Shown: positions 9,549-18,357 of the stretch, one piece after another
How positions within the stretch are numbered: position 1 is the first letter of the stretch
Layout of the letters: each line of letters begins with the position of its first letter
Assembly: GCA_019931105.1 (NCBI GenBank)
Contig: JAIOUW010000004.1
Location: 277,015 to 341,014, forward strand
Reading direction: 5' to 3'
Length of the DNA stretch: 64,000 bases
Origin: Flavobacteriaceae bacterium NBU2977
Lineage (GTDB): Bacteria > Bacteroidota > Bacteroidia > Flavobacteriales > Flavobacteriaceae
Program-made: the position numbers and the translations under genes
The notes under the pieces: generated by a model
The model's input: only the letters and a program-made list of their open reading frames with translations
Database searches by the model: none
Told to the model about the DNA's origin: nothing

Positions 9549-10226
9549 TTGTTTTTACATTATCATCCGTATAAGCCTTTTCTTTTCAAAGAAGCGACCA
9601 AGTTGATAGTAGGCACGTTGCCCCCGCCCCGATTTACCTTAAAAGCGTTGAAACCTGATGATGTAGATTTTTGTTATGGCAGTCGTGATGGCCAATTATG
9701 GCGAATATTAGATATGATTTTTGATTTGGACCTGAAATATGAGACCACCGAGCGGGCCGTTCAACAGCGCAAAGAGTTTCTAAAAAGTCAAAAAATTGGT
9801 ATATGCGATATTGTCGAAAGTGCGCAACGCGATAAAATAGACGCATCGGACCTGGGAATGAAACATGTCAAGTTGAGGAATCTTATCGCGTACCTAAGAC
9901 AATATCCTAATGTAGACACACTGTTGTTTACTGGGGGAAACAGTAAAAACGGCCCCGAGTATTTTTTCCGTAAGCTTTTGAAAGAACATAGGCTGAAGTT
10001 GCATGTGGTCTCAGATGAAGTACCTAGAATACATGAGTTCGAACTTTCCGAAAAGGTCGGTGATAAAATGATATCCCGAAAAATCAAGACGGTCTCGTTA
10101 ACCGCTCCATCAGGTGCCGCCAATAGGGCGGTAGGTAGCCTGAATTCCTATAAAAAACTCAAAGATAAGAATCCTGATTTCACTACCATTGATTTTAGGG
10201 TCATGCAATACAGGTCATTCTTTTAA
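9549..10226 (+). CDS. uracil-DNA glycosylase family protein
   Basis: The 225-residue protein resembles the UDG superfamily. LIVGTLPPPRF near residue 20 corresponds to the GxxPGxxP-like active-site motif 1, and the LTAPSGAANRAVGSL segment near residue 190 corresponds to the second motif that contacts the minor groove. Superfamily members excise uracil or mismatched bases from DNA, but this Bacteroidota branch has not, to my knowledge, been tested. The only reasonable start is a TTG at 9549, because there is no ATG before the first motif. The upstream gap to bTHX is 110 bp and the two genes are divergent. Confidence 0.75.
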   Translation: MFLHYHPYKPFLFKEATKLIVGTLPPPRFTLKALKPDDVDFCYGSRDGQLWRILDMIFDLDLKYETTERAVQQRKEFLKSQKIGICDIVESAQRDKIDASDLGMKHVKLRNLIAYLRQYPNVDTLLFTGGNSKNGPEYFFRKLLKEHRLKLHVVSDEVPRIHEFELSEKVGDKMISRKIKTVSLTAPSGAANRAVGSLNSYKKLKDKNPDFTTIDFRVMQYRSFF

Positions 10227-10412
10227 CCCTTTTTCCAACATTGAAAACTTAAAAAGTATACCGGGCTGTTGGTTCTGTCGGCAGTAAACCTTATTTTGTT
10301 ATTTACGTATAATGAGAGACTGCACTGATAATTTTATAACGATATTTGGCAGTCGAAACCGTGGTTTGTAATCATATAAAGATTGACACAATCGAAAATT
10401 TAAGGATACTTT

Positions 10413-12956
10413 ATGCAAGAAGAAAGATTACTGGAGTTCAAAAAATCGGTCAACAACAAGTTCAATGTGTACAACAGCCTGTTTCTGAATTTACCCTATC
10501 AGAACATTGAAAATGTTGGCATGCTCATACCGTTGTTATTGCACCAATGCCAAAAAGGGCTGCAATCAGGTAAAAACCCACAAGACATTTTGAAGGGTTT
10601 TTTTCAGAATTTCGCGAGCCTTGATACCGAGAGGGCACAGATCGATTTCATGTTCCGTATCATTCAGTATGTCGAAAGGCAAGTGGTATTGTTCGATAGT
10701 GTTGAAGACGCCGCATTTCCGAAAATGCACGAGCATAGCCTTTCACTATCGATCAAAGATTATTTTGAGTTGGTCGATAAACATAAAAGTTGGGACAAGG
10801 TTTCCGAAAAATTGTCCAATTTCAGTGCAAGAATCGTTTTGACCGCGCACCCAACGCAGTTCTATACCCCTGCCGTACTCGATATTATTGATGAACTGCG
10901 CGCGTTGATTTTAGAAGACCGAATCGATGATATCGATATAACATTGCAACAGTTGGGACTGACTTCTTTGATCAATGCCAAGAAACCCACTCCGCTCGAC
11001 GAAGCAAAAAACATTATCTACACCTTACGTAATGTCTATTACAATGCCGTTGGTAGTCTTTACGCCTATATCAAGGAAAATATAAAGAACGATCGGTTCG
11101 AAAACCATAATATCATAAAATTGGGGTTTTGGCCTGGTGGCGATAGAGACGGAAATCCGTTCGTGACTGCCGAAATAACTAAAGACGTGGCGGACGAGCT
11201 ACGGGTAAACCTGATGAAGTGTTATTATAATGATTTGAAAAAGTTACAGCAAAAACTGACTTTCAAAGAGCTGCAAGAGCACATCGGGCAACTGAGAAAC
11301 AATCTCTATGTGGCCATGTTCGATACAAGAAAACAAGTGGGGTATGTAGACATCATCGAGCCTTTGCGATCAATTAGAACTTTGTTGGTCGAAAAATACC
11401 ACAGCCTTTATTTAAAAGATTTGGATCATTTCATCGACAAAGTGAAAATATTCAAGACGCATTTCGCAACTTTGGACATTAGACAAGACCACAGTGCCCA
11501 CACAAAGGTGGTCGAAGCAGTATTGATAAAGCACAAGATTGTTGAAAAGAGCCTTGATGAATTGACCAATGCCAAGCTACGCGATATTCTTTTGACCGAA
11601 GACCTGAAATTGTCGGCCAAAGATTATGATGACCCGATCATTAAAGATACTATTCGAAACATTGCCCAGTTAAAGGGGATTCAGCTTAAAAATGGGGAAG
11701 AAGGTTGCAACCGTTATATTATTAGCAATTCAGAAGATATTTTTTCAGTGCTTTTTGTTTATGGGCTGTTTCGCTGGTGCGGATGGGAAGAAGATAACAT
11801 AACATTTGATATCGTGCCCCTTTTCGAGACTATGAAAGGTATGGCGACTTCAGAAGATACCATGCAGGCCCTGTTCAAAATACCAAAATACCGGAAGCAT
11901 TTAGAACGTCGCGAAAATAAACATACGATTATGCTTGGCTTTTCAGACGGTACGAAAGATGGTGGGTATGTAAAGGCCAATTGGTCGATTTTCAAGACCA
12001 AGGAAAATCTTTCGAAAGTCTGTAAAAAGAACGGTATCAAGGCGATTTTCTTTGATGGCAGGGGAGGGCCGCCTGCAAGGGGCGGTGGCAAGACCCATCG
12101 TTTCTATGCCGCACAGACCAAAGATATAGCGAACCATGAAATACAATTGACCATACAAGGGCAGACGATTACGAGTACATATGGCACGAAGGAGCAATTT
12201 ATGCACAATAGCGAGCAGTTATTGACCGCCGGGCTGTCGAATAATATCTTCGGTAAAGAAAATGTGATTTCGAAGGATTCACGCAAGTTGATCGAAGAAC
12301 TTTCAGAGTTGAGTTTTGAAAAATACGATGCTTTGAAACATCATGAGAAATTCATGCCCTACCTCGAAAACATGAGTACGTTGAAGTATTATTCAAATGC
12401 GAATATAGGAAGTAGGCCCGGTAAACGGGGCAACAAGAAAAAGCTTGAACTTTCTGACCTTAGGGCCATTTCTTTTGTAGGCTCATGGAGCCAGTTAAAA
12501 CAGAATGTGCCAGGCTATTTCGGTATCGGTACTGCGATTCAGGCCTTAAAGGATAAAGGAAAGTTGCGAGACCTGAAAAAGCTGTACAATGAAGTTCCAT
12601 TGTTCAAGGCGTTGATGTTGAACAGCATGATGTCGCTTTCAAAATGTTATTTCGAGCTTACTTCGTATATGAAGGAAAATGAAGAATATGGTGAATTTTG
12701 GAACATACTTTATGAGGAATACCTGCTTTCGAAAAAAATGTTGTTGCTTATTTCCGGTTCTAAAATCCTTATGGAAGACGAACCTATTTCGCGTGAGTCC
12801 ATAAAGATCCGTGAGAACATCGTATTGCCACTGCTGGTCATTCAACAAAACGCCCTTCAAAAAATCGGACAGAATTCCGAATATCTTGAACTGTACGAAA
12901 AGATCGTGACCCGATCGCTATATGGCAATATCAACGCCAGTAGAAATTCGGCTTAA
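10413..12956 (+). CDS. ppc: phosphoenolpyruvate carboxylase
   Basis: The 847-residue protein is PEP carboxylase, which adds bicarbonate to PEP to make oxaloacetate and refill the TCA cycle. Signature regions are visible: LTAHPTQ near residue 145 (catalytic His), WPGGDRDGNPFVTAE near 240, the phosphate-binding FFDGRGGPPARGGG loop near 550, and SRPGKR near 670. It is slightly shorter than the E. coli enzyme (883). The usual GRGGSVGRGG loop is GRGGPPARGG here, a variation within the family as far as I can judge. It is monocistronic, with 185 bp upstream that hold only an imperfect -7 box near 10354. Confidence 0.95.
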   Translation: MQEERLLEFKKSVNNKFNVYNSLFLNLPYQNIENVGMLIPLLLHQCQKGLQSGKNPQDILKGFFQNFASLDTERAQIDFMFRIIQYVERQVVLFDSVEDAAFPKMHEHSLSLSIKDYFELVDKHKSWDKVSEKLSNFSARIVLTAHPTQFYTPAVLDIIDELRALILEDRIDDIDITLQQLGLTSLINAKKPTPLDEAKNIIYTLRNVYYNAVGSLYAYIKENIKNDRFENHNIIKLGFWPGGDRDGNPFVTAEITKDVADELRVNLMKCYYNDLKKLQQKLTFKELQEHIGQLRNNLYVAMFDTRKQVGYVDIIEPLRSIRTLLVEKYHSLYLKDLDHFIDKVKIFKTHFATLDIRQDHSAHTKVVEAVLIKHKIVEKSLDELTNAKLRDILLTEDLKLSAKDYDDPIIKDTIRNIAQLKGIQLKNGEEGCNRYIISNSEDIFSVLFVYGLFRWCGWEEDNITFDIVPLFETMKGMATSEDTMQALFKIPKYRKHLERRENKHTIMLGFSDGTKDGGYVKANWSIFKTKENLSKVCKKNGIKAIFFDGRGGPPARGGGKTHRFYAAQTKDIANHEIQLTIQGQTITSTYGTKEQFMHNSEQLLTAGLSNNIFGKENVISKDSRKLIEELSELSFEKYDALKHHEKFMPYLENMSTLKYYSNANIGSRPGKRGNKKKLELSDLRAISFVGSWSQLKQNVPGYFGIGTAIQALKDKGKLRDLKKLYNEVPLFKALMLNSMMSLSKCYFELTSYMKENEEYGEFWNILYEEYLLSKKMLLLISGSKILMEDEPISRESIKIRENIVLPLLVIQQNALQKIGQNSEYLELYEKIVTRSLYGNINASRNSA

Positions 12957-13165
12957 GAAAAGCATAATGGGCTATATGCGATTCTATATGGGAATAGCTT
13001 TGAATATTTGTTCAAGAATATCATAATCGGAAGTTTTGATAATTGAAGGTACGTTCTAATTTTGAGAATGATTTTTACGTCTCTTAAAAAAATACTAAAT
13101 CGAAAGTGACGCCAAGTTTTTGCTCTTTAAAAACTTATCTTTAAATATCATCTAAAAAACGAACT

Positions 13166-13606
13166 ATGAAAATGAAGCTGTTTTTCGGTATTTGTACGGT
13201 TTTATTGGCCGCTAACCTTCTGACTGGTCAGGGCAATGCCGCTGATGATATTGCGGTAAAACTTCTGGTCACCGATTTTGAGCGTGTGCCGATAAAGGGG
13301 GCCTATATTTACGTTGATTCGGTCAAAACCAGAAAGAAAACGAACAAAAAGGGGCTACTAACCTTTAAGGTTGGCGCTGATACCAAATGGATTACCGTAC
13401 ATTCCCCGGAGCACGGGGCATTGAGTAAAGGCTATACGCAACAAAATGAAATGTTGTTCCAGTTTCCTCAAAAAACGACACCCTTGACCGAGGCTGACAT
13501 GGTGGCATTGGGCTTTGATACAAAGATCAAGGCAAGGAACAGTCTGAATTATTCTGATTATGCAACAGTCTATGAAATACTTAACGCAAAGTTTAATAAT
13601 GCATAG
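13166..13606 (+). CDS. secreted small protein, N-terminal part of a split plug-like gene
   Basis: The open frame gives 146 residues. Residues 1-25 are a signal peptide ending near GNA; residues about 30-95 look like a carboxypeptidase-regulatory-like beta-sandwich (VPIKGAYIYVDSVKTRKKTNKKG), common in front of TonB receptors. From residue 110 the sequence continues like the start of a TonB-plug (NYSDYATVYEILNAKF), then stops at TAG 13604-13606. The plug continues immediately in another frame up to 13818, so a single base has probably been lost and the intact product would be about 216 residues. It is either a broken gene or a sequencing error; no downstream receptor barrel is present. Confidence 0.6.
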   Translation: MKMKLFFGICTVLLAANLLTGQGNAADDIAVKLLVTDFERVPIKGAYIYVDSVKTRKKTNKKGLLTFKVGADTKWITVHSPEHGALSKGYTQQNEMLFQFPQKTTPLTEADMVALGFDTKIKARNSLNYSDYATVYEILNAKFNNA

Positions 13607-13818
13607 TTCAGGGAAGAAGAATAATTATCGGAAAGGGGGCAAATAATTTTAGTGGGAACAAGGACCCCCTTATTTTAGTCAATGGGCAACCCATGACTGA
13701 TGTTTCATCGATTCCCACCTCGGAAATAAAATTGATCTGGGTCATTAGCAAAGGTTCCGAAACGGCCCAATATGGACTTAGAGGAACAAACGGAGTGATT
13801 CTGATCGACCTGAAATAG
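13600..13818 (+). pseudogene. out-of-frame TonB-plug-like continuation of the preceding gene
   Basis: Read from 13600 in the -1 frame relative to the gene before it, this stretch encodes VQGRRIIIGKGANNFSGNKD, then DPLILVNGQPMTDVSSIP, and ends with YGLRGTNGVILIDLK and a TAG at 13816. These are hallmark pieces of SusC/TonB plug domains (DPLxxVDG, YGxRGxNGVIxI). The end sits 5 bp from the convergent M20 gene, as expected for a real gene end. The two frames overlap only at 13600-13606, so one missing base there restores a continuous protein. No slippery heptamer for programmed frameshifting is visible. Confidence 0.7.
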
Positions 13819-13823
13819 GTAAC

Positions 13824-15317
13824 TTACAACGAAGAACTCAATATCCCGTAAAAAACCTGAATTCCGTAGGCAATCTGCCCGATTTTGAGATTTTCATTCG
13901 GACTGTGTTGATTATTGTCGGGGTTGACCATCGGAACTATAAAAGCGGGAATTTTTAATTCATTGATGAATGGGGCAATGGGCACTGTACCGCCCATGAT
14001 TCGAACCTGTACCACATCTTCCCCGAATTTCTTTTTCAAAGTATTGACTAGAAAATTGCCATAAGTATTGTCCAGATCGGTTCGAAATGCATCGGTAACA
14101 CTGCCCTCCTTAACGGTCATGATCTTATCATGCATCATGCGCAGGTCCTTATCTGGAACGGAATCCAAAATATAAAAACCTTGTTGTGCGATATGTTTTT
14201 TTACCAAGTTTTTAAGTCGCGTGCCATCGGTTTCGGGTACCAGCCTCAGATCCAATTCGGCCGTTGCGCTCTCAGGAACGATCGTACGCGACTTCTCGCC
14301 AATCCAACCCGAACCTAGGCCACGAATGTTCAGCGAAGGGTACTGAAGGGCTTCTTGATAAAAACCACCCACTTTTTCAGGGGTTTTGACGGCTAGATTT
14401 TCGTTGATGGTTTCGGCATGGTCCGGTACACTTTTGAGAACCTGCATGGTCGCTTCATCTATTGAAATACCGTCGTAATATCCATCAATCAAAACTTTGC
14501 CGCTAGTATCTTTCATGCTTGCCAATACTTGTGCCAATTGAAACCCGGGGTTCGGCGCATAATTTCCATAATGACCACTGTGTTGCGGGTTTATCGGGCC
14601 GTAGGTGGTCAACGACAAAGTGGTTATGCCCCTGCAACCATATACTACGGTCGGTTTTTCTGAAACGTGAACGGGGCCGTCATTGATGATCAGAAAATCG
14701 GCTTCTAGAAGCTCGCGGTATTCCTTCACCGCTTTTGGTAACGGTTTACTACTTTTTTCTTCCTCGCTATCCAAGATTACCTTGATGTTAAAAGGTATTT
14801 CGACACCCTCTTTTTGCAATAGATCAACGGCATTCAAGAACATGATGATCGGGCCTTTGTCATCGGAGGTCGAGCGACCGAACAATCGCCAATCGTAATC
14901 GATATTTTCGTTCAGATCTTCGAACGCCTCTTTTTTCCAACCATCACCGTCTTTTGATTTTAAGACCACTTCATAGGGGTTTGGTTGATCCCATTTGGCG
15001 GGATCTACGCTTTGTCCATCAAAATGCATATAAAAAAGAATCGTGGGTTTGGCATCGTCCATCGGTAGCGCCGCAAAGAAAAGCGATTCGCCTTCGGTCG
15101 GCAGTATCGTGGAATTGAACCCCCTTGCATTGAATTTTTTGGTCAGCCAGTTCAGATTAAGGTTGATATCGGCATGGTCCAATGCATCATTGGGAATGGA
15201 CACAAAGTCGCGAAGCTCTTCGATAGAATGTCGCACTTGCGACTTTAAATGGATAGTATCTTGGGCTAAACTTGATAACGTAAATAGAGCGAACAGGAGC
15301 TGTGCCAGGTTTTTCAT
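13824..15317 (-). CDS. M20 family metallopeptidase (dipeptidase-like)
   Basis: The 497-residue protein has a signal peptide (MKNLAQLLFALFTLSSLAQ) and an M20 di-zinc peptidase domain. Zinc-ligand motifs are visible: His in FYMHFDGQSVD, the bridging Asp in GRSTSDDKGP, the catalytic/ligand acidic run in LDSEEEKSS, and later the NPDNNQHSPNE His. A dimerisation domain is inserted in the middle (about residues 225-380). It probably hydrolyses dipeptides or short peptides outside the cytoplasm. It is convergent with the split plug gene; its own upstream region faces the end of the trp operon. Confidence 0.9.
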   Translation of the reverse strand: MKNLAQLLFALFTLSSLAQDTIHLKSQVRHSIEELRDFVSIPNDALDHADINLNLNWLTKKFNARGFNSTILPTEGESLFFAALPMDDAKPTILFYMHFDGQSVDPAKWDQPNPYEVVLKSKDGDGWKKEAFEDLNENIDYDWRLFGRSTSDDKGPIIMFLNAVDLLQKEGVEIPFNIKVILDSEEEKSSKPLPKAVKEYRELLEADFLIINDGPVHVSEKPTVVYGCRGITTLSLTTYGPINPQHSGHYGNYAPNPGFQLAQVLASMKDTSGKVLIDGYYDGISIDEATMQVLKSVPDHAETINENLAVKTPEKVGGFYQEALQYPSLNIRGLGSGWIGEKSRTIVPESATAELDLRLVPETDGTRLKNLVKKHIAQQGFYILDSVPDKDLRMMHDKIMTVKEGSVTDAFRTDLDNTYGNFLVNTLKKKFGEDVVQVRIMGGTVPIAPFINELKIPAFIVPMVNPDNNQHSPNENLKIGQIAYGIQVFYGILSSSL

Positions 15318-15397
15318 AGGGTTCTCATTGTGGGGGCCAAAGTAAGCAATTATTATTCTTTTTTGTAAAATGTTCTCAAAGAGGAATCTTCAAGAAT

Positions 15398-15622
15398 TCA
15401 ATTCAATTTCCCGGAAATCTTCAGAATCGACAACCTCAGAAGAAGAACAAAAGGAAAGCCATGTAGCAAGACATCGAACCAGTCCATGGCTTTCATGCCC
15501 ACGGCCCCGCCTGCAATCCATTTTAGCTTGCCCCAAATATGAGGTTCGGGAAAGAAAGGAGCCATGCCCAAGGTCAGGCATAGCAGTATGACAATTTTCC
15601 AATTGTCGGCAATATCTCTCAT
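15398..15622 (-). CDS. small conserved membrane protein coupled to trpA
   Basis: The 74-residue protein begins MRDIADNWKIVILLCLTLG and has two hydrophobic segments (about residues 8-24 and 50-66) linked by a stretch rich in Trp, Pro and Gly (FFPEPHIWGKLKWIAGGAVG). I recall similar small proteins in other Flavobacteria, sometimes mislabelled as RND transporter; the function is unknown. Its ATG overlaps the trpA stop codon (ATGA at 15619-15622), so it is the last cistron of the trp operon and translationally coupled to trpA. A second reading frame over the same bases is a shadow. Confidence 0.7.
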   Translation of the reverse strand: MRDIADNWKIVILLCLTLGMAPFFPEPHIWGKLKWIAGGAVGMKAMDWFDVLLHGFPFVLLLRLSILKISGKLN

Positions 15623-16383
15623 TTTCGAATTGGTTTTATGAAACTTGATATTGAATCGACTCCGTTTTCCGTCAAATGTTTTATAAAAGCGGAGCCTATT
15701 ATAGCGCCTTTGGCCATTTTCGTTGCCTGTTGAAATGTTTCGGAATTACTAATGCCAAAACCAACGATCTGCGGGTTCGAAAGATTCATCGAAGCGATCC
15801 GTTCGAAGTAATCCTGTTGTGTTTGGCCAAAACCTGATTTGGCCCCAGTGACACTTGCCGAGCTGACCATATAGATAAACCCTTTGGAAACCGAATCGAT
15901 GAATCGAATACGTTCTACGGATGTCTGGGGGGTGATCAAGAAGATATTGAGCAACCCGTATTTTTCGAAAATGGTCTGATACGATTCATGATAGACATCT
16001 ACCGGTAGATCGGGAATTATCAGTCCGTCGATACCGATATCACTGCATTTTTTACAAAAAGACTCTACTCCGAATTGTAATATCGGATTAAAATACCCCA
16101 TGATGATCAACGGGATGGAAACCGATTCACGAATTGCTGCCAATTGCCTGAAGAGTATCTCGGTGGTCATGCCGTTTTTCAATGCTGCCGTGGAGCTTTT
16201 TTGAATGGTCGGCCCATCGGCCAAAGGGTCACTGAAGGGCAGCCCTATTTCAATCATATCGACGCCGCTCTTCTCCAGTTCTTGAATGATTTTAACCGTG
16301 TCGTCCAAATTTGGATAACCGGCCGTAAAATAAATGGAGAGGAGTTTTTTAGGCTCTAATAATTTTTGGTTTATTCTGTTCAT
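15619..16383 (-). CDS. trpA: tryptophan synthase alpha chain
   Basis: The 254-residue TIM-barrel protein cleaves indole-3-glycerol phosphate to indole and glyceraldehyde 3-phosphate and passes indole to TrpB. The catalytic Glu is in MIEIGLPFSDPLADGP and the catalytic Asp in GLIIPDLPVD; the phosphate-binding GFGISN follows near residue 210. I use the ATG at 16383 (MNRINQKL); the reading frame continues 12 codons upstream, but that part is derived from the repeat between trpB and trpA. It is followed by the overlapping small membrane protein gene. Confidence 0.96.
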   Translation of the reverse strand: MNRINQKLLEPKKLLSIYFTAGYPNLDDTVKIIQELEKSGVDMIEIGLPFSDPLADGPTIQKSSTAALKNGMTTEILFRQLAAIRESVSIPLIIMGYFNPILQFGVESFCKKCSDIGIDGLIIPDLPVDVYHESYQTIFEKYGLLNIFLITPQTSVERIRFIDSVSKGFIYMVSSASVTGAKSGFGQTQQDYFERIASMNLSNPQIVGFGISNSETFQQATKMAKGAIIGSAFIKHLTENGVDSISSFIKPIRK

Positions 16384-16389
16384 TTTAAA

Positions 16390-16447
16390 AAAGTACGAGA
16401 TACAAAGTACGAAGTACAAAGCCTTTTAACGATTGCTTTGTACTTAA
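16390..16447. repeat. inverted repeat between trpB and trpA
   Basis: The 77-bp gap between trpA and trpB contains short direct copies built on AAGTACGA/AAGTACAAAG, followed by a perfect 11-bp inverted pair: AAGTACAAAGC (16412-16422) and GCTTTGTACTT (16435-16445). The 12-base spacer and lack of a T-run argue against a plain terminator. The style (short tandem words with an inverted partner) resembles the sequence flanking the four-helix-bundle gene in the same operon, but here no gene lies between the arms. Confidence 0.7.
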
Positions 16448-16460
16448 TACTTATTGCTAC

Positions 16461-17642
16461 TCAAAGTTTGAAATATTCTATATACGTGTTTAAATCCTTG
16501 TCGCCACGACCCGATAGACTGATAACGACCACATCTTCCGATCGAAATTTCTTATGTTCGAAAACGGCAAGTGCATGACCTGATTCTATGGCCGGAATAA
16601 TTCCTTCCAATTGTGAAAGTTCCAATCCTGCTTTCATGGCTTCATCGTCGGTCGCAGAATAAAAATCGGCCCTTCCCGATGCATGTAAATGTGAATGCAT
16701 GGGCCCAACACCTGGATAATCGAGTCCTGCCGAAATGGAATAGGGTTCCGTTATCTGCCCGTCGTTGGTCTGCATCAACATGGTCTTGCAGCCGTGGATG
16801 ATTCCTATTTTTCCCAATGCCGATGTTGCGGCGCTTTCCCCTGAATTTATTCCTTTTCCGGCGGCTTCTACAGCTATGATTCCAACCTCGGGATTATCGA
16901 GAAAATGATAATAGGTACCTGCGGCGTTACTACCTCCTCCAATGCAGGCAACCACATAATCGGGATTTTCGCGCCCTTCCTTTTCTTGCAATTGCCATTT
17001 GATTTCTTCCGAAATAACGGATTGAAATCGCGTAACCATGTCGGGATATGGATGCGGGCCAATGGCCGAACCAATGATATAATGGGTATCAACAGGATTG
17101 TTGATCCAATCGCGAATGGCTTCGTTCGTGGCATCTTTTAAAGTGCGGCTTCCTGAGAGTGCTGGCCGGACTTCGGCACCCAACATTTTCATGCGGGCCA
17201 CATTGGGGGCCTGACGTGCAATATCGATTTCGCCCATGTAAACAACGCATTCGATGCCCATAAGGGCGCAAACGGTTGCCGTCGCCACACCGTGCTGTCC
17301 GGCCCCGGTCTCGGCAATTATGCGTGTCTTGCCCAGCTTTTTGGCCATTAAGATCTGACCGATGGTGTTGTTCACTTTATGCGCCCCGGTGTGGTTCAGA
17401 TCTTCTCGCTTTAAATAGATTTTACAACCGTGTTTTTCTGAAAGCCGGCTGGCAAAATACAGCGGGGAAGGCCTGCCGACATAATCTTTGAGCAATTGAT
17501 GAAACTCTTTTTGAAAAGAGCTTTCATGCATGATTTGCAGGTACTTTTGGCGTAATTCCTCTACGTTGGGATACAACATTTCAGGAATAAAAGCCCCGCC
17601 GAACTCCCCGTAATATCCTTTTTCGTCTATATTGTATTTCAT
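16461..17642 (-). CDS. trpB: tryptophan synthase beta chain
   Basis: The 393-residue PLP enzyme condenses indole with serine to give tryptophan. The Schiff-base Lys is in HTGAHKVNN near residue 85; GGGSNAAG near 230 binds the PLP phosphate; the Glu in ETGAGQHG and the C-terminal SGRGDKD are also present. The length is standard for the TrpB1 type that pairs with TrpA. It is separated from trpA by a repeat-containing gap and from trpF by a short palindromic element. Confidence 0.97.
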   Translation of the reverse strand: MKYNIDEKGYYGEFGGAFIPEMLYPNVEELRQKYLQIMHESSFQKEFHQLLKDYVGRPSPLYFASRLSEKHGCKIYLKREDLNHTGAHKVNNTIGQILMAKKLGKTRIIAETGAGQHGVATATVCALMGIECVVYMGEIDIARQAPNVARMKMLGAEVRPALSGSRTLKDATNEAIRDWINNPVDTHYIIGSAIGPHPYPDMVTRFQSVISEEIKWQLQEKEGRENPDYVVACIGGGSNAAGTYYHFLDNPEVGIIAVEAAGKGINSGESAATSALGKIGIIHGCKTMLMQTNDGQITEPYSISAGLDYPGVGPMHSHLHASGRADFYSATDDEAMKAGLELSQLEGIIPAIESGHALAVFEHKKFRSEDVVVISLSGRGDKDLNTYIEYFKL

Positions 17643-17649
17643 TTTTTTT

Positions 17650-17674
17650 CGTCATTCCGGCGAAGACCGGAATC
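17650..17674. repeat. short palindromic repeat between trpF and trpB
   Basis: A 25-bp element starting CGTCATTCCGGCGAAG and ending CCGGAATC forms a hairpin (ATTCCGG/CCGGAAT around CGAAGA). It belongs to the family of short dispersed palindromes of the form CATTCC-n-GCGAAG-n-C-n-GGAATC that is common in marine bacterial genomes. A relative lies at 33331-33354 in this window. It fills most of the 34-bp trpF-trpB gap. Confidence 0.75.
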
Positions 17675-17676
17675 TT

Positions 17677-18357
17677 TTAATTATGCTTCAAAATTTCTTT
17701 GAACTTTTTCAACGCTTCAATATTTTTTAGCCCAGGTTCGATTTCGAACTTACTGTTTACATCGATGGCATGGCAATATTTTGACTCCGGGCTTTTTAGG
17801 AACTTCTTTATTGGTTCGATTTCTTCCAACCCGATGCCGCCACTTAAAAAATAGGGTTTTGTGGAAGGATAATCTTTCAAGACTCCCCAATTGAACATGA
17901 AACCATTGCCACCGGGAAGTTCTCCCTTGGTATCGAACAAGTAGTAGTCGCATACATTTTCATAGGGTCTCAACAGACCAAAATCAAAGTTGTCCTTGAT
18001 GGTGAATACCTTTATAATTTTCAACTTTATCTCCTTGGGCGCCTTTGAGGACCTTTTCAAGGTTTCGATGGTGCTCGACCGAACGGTTGCATGGCGCAAG
18101 GCTTCGCAGTATTCGGCAGTTTCATTACCATGCAATTGAACGCCCCATAATTTATATTGTTCGATTTTTGCCAAAACTTCTTTTATCGGGGCATCGACAA
18201 AGACACCGATTTTCCTTATGGTTTCGGATGTCTCTGACGGCCTGCCGTCAAAAAAGCGCTTTGACGGTTCCCAGAAAATGAAGCCCAAATAGTCGGGCCG
18301 TATCGCAGCGACTTTTTGGGTGTTGTGTTTCATTCCACAGATCTTAAGCTTCATCAT
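17677..18357 (-). CDS. trpF: phosphoribosylanthranilate isomerase
   Basis: The 226-residue TIM-barrel enzyme performs the Amadori rearrangement of phosphoribosylanthranilate to CdRP. The catalytic Cys is in LKICGMKH at the N-terminus; FLSGGIGLEEIEP and the IDVNSKFEIEPGLKN phosphate-binding segment are near the C-terminus. The start is one of two adjacent ATGs (18357 or 18354); both overlap the end of trpC by 11-14 bp, so translation is coupled to trpC. Confidence 0.95.
   Translation of the reverse strand: MMKLKICGMKHNTQKVAAIRPDYLGFIFWEPSKRFFDGRPSETSETIRKIGVFVDAPIKEVLAKIEQYKLWGVQLHGNETAEYCEALRHATVRSSTIETLKRSSKAPKEIKLKIIKVFTIKDNFDFGLLRPYENVCDYYLFDTKGELPGGNGFMFNWGVLKDYPSTKPYFLSGGIGLEEIEPIKKFLKSPESKYCHAIDVNSKFEIEPGLKNIEALKKFKEILKHN

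Noticed and set aside
13595..13610. Programmed -1 ribosomal frameshift in the plug-like gene
   Set aside because: No X-XXY-YYZ slippery heptamer in frame and no downstream pseudoknot is evident; a one-base deletion or sequencing error is simpler.
15390..15602. A 70-codon frame overlapping the small membrane protein gene
   Set aside because: It is in another frame, not hydrophobic in a sensible pattern, and not linked to the trpA stop, unlike the 15398-15622 frame.
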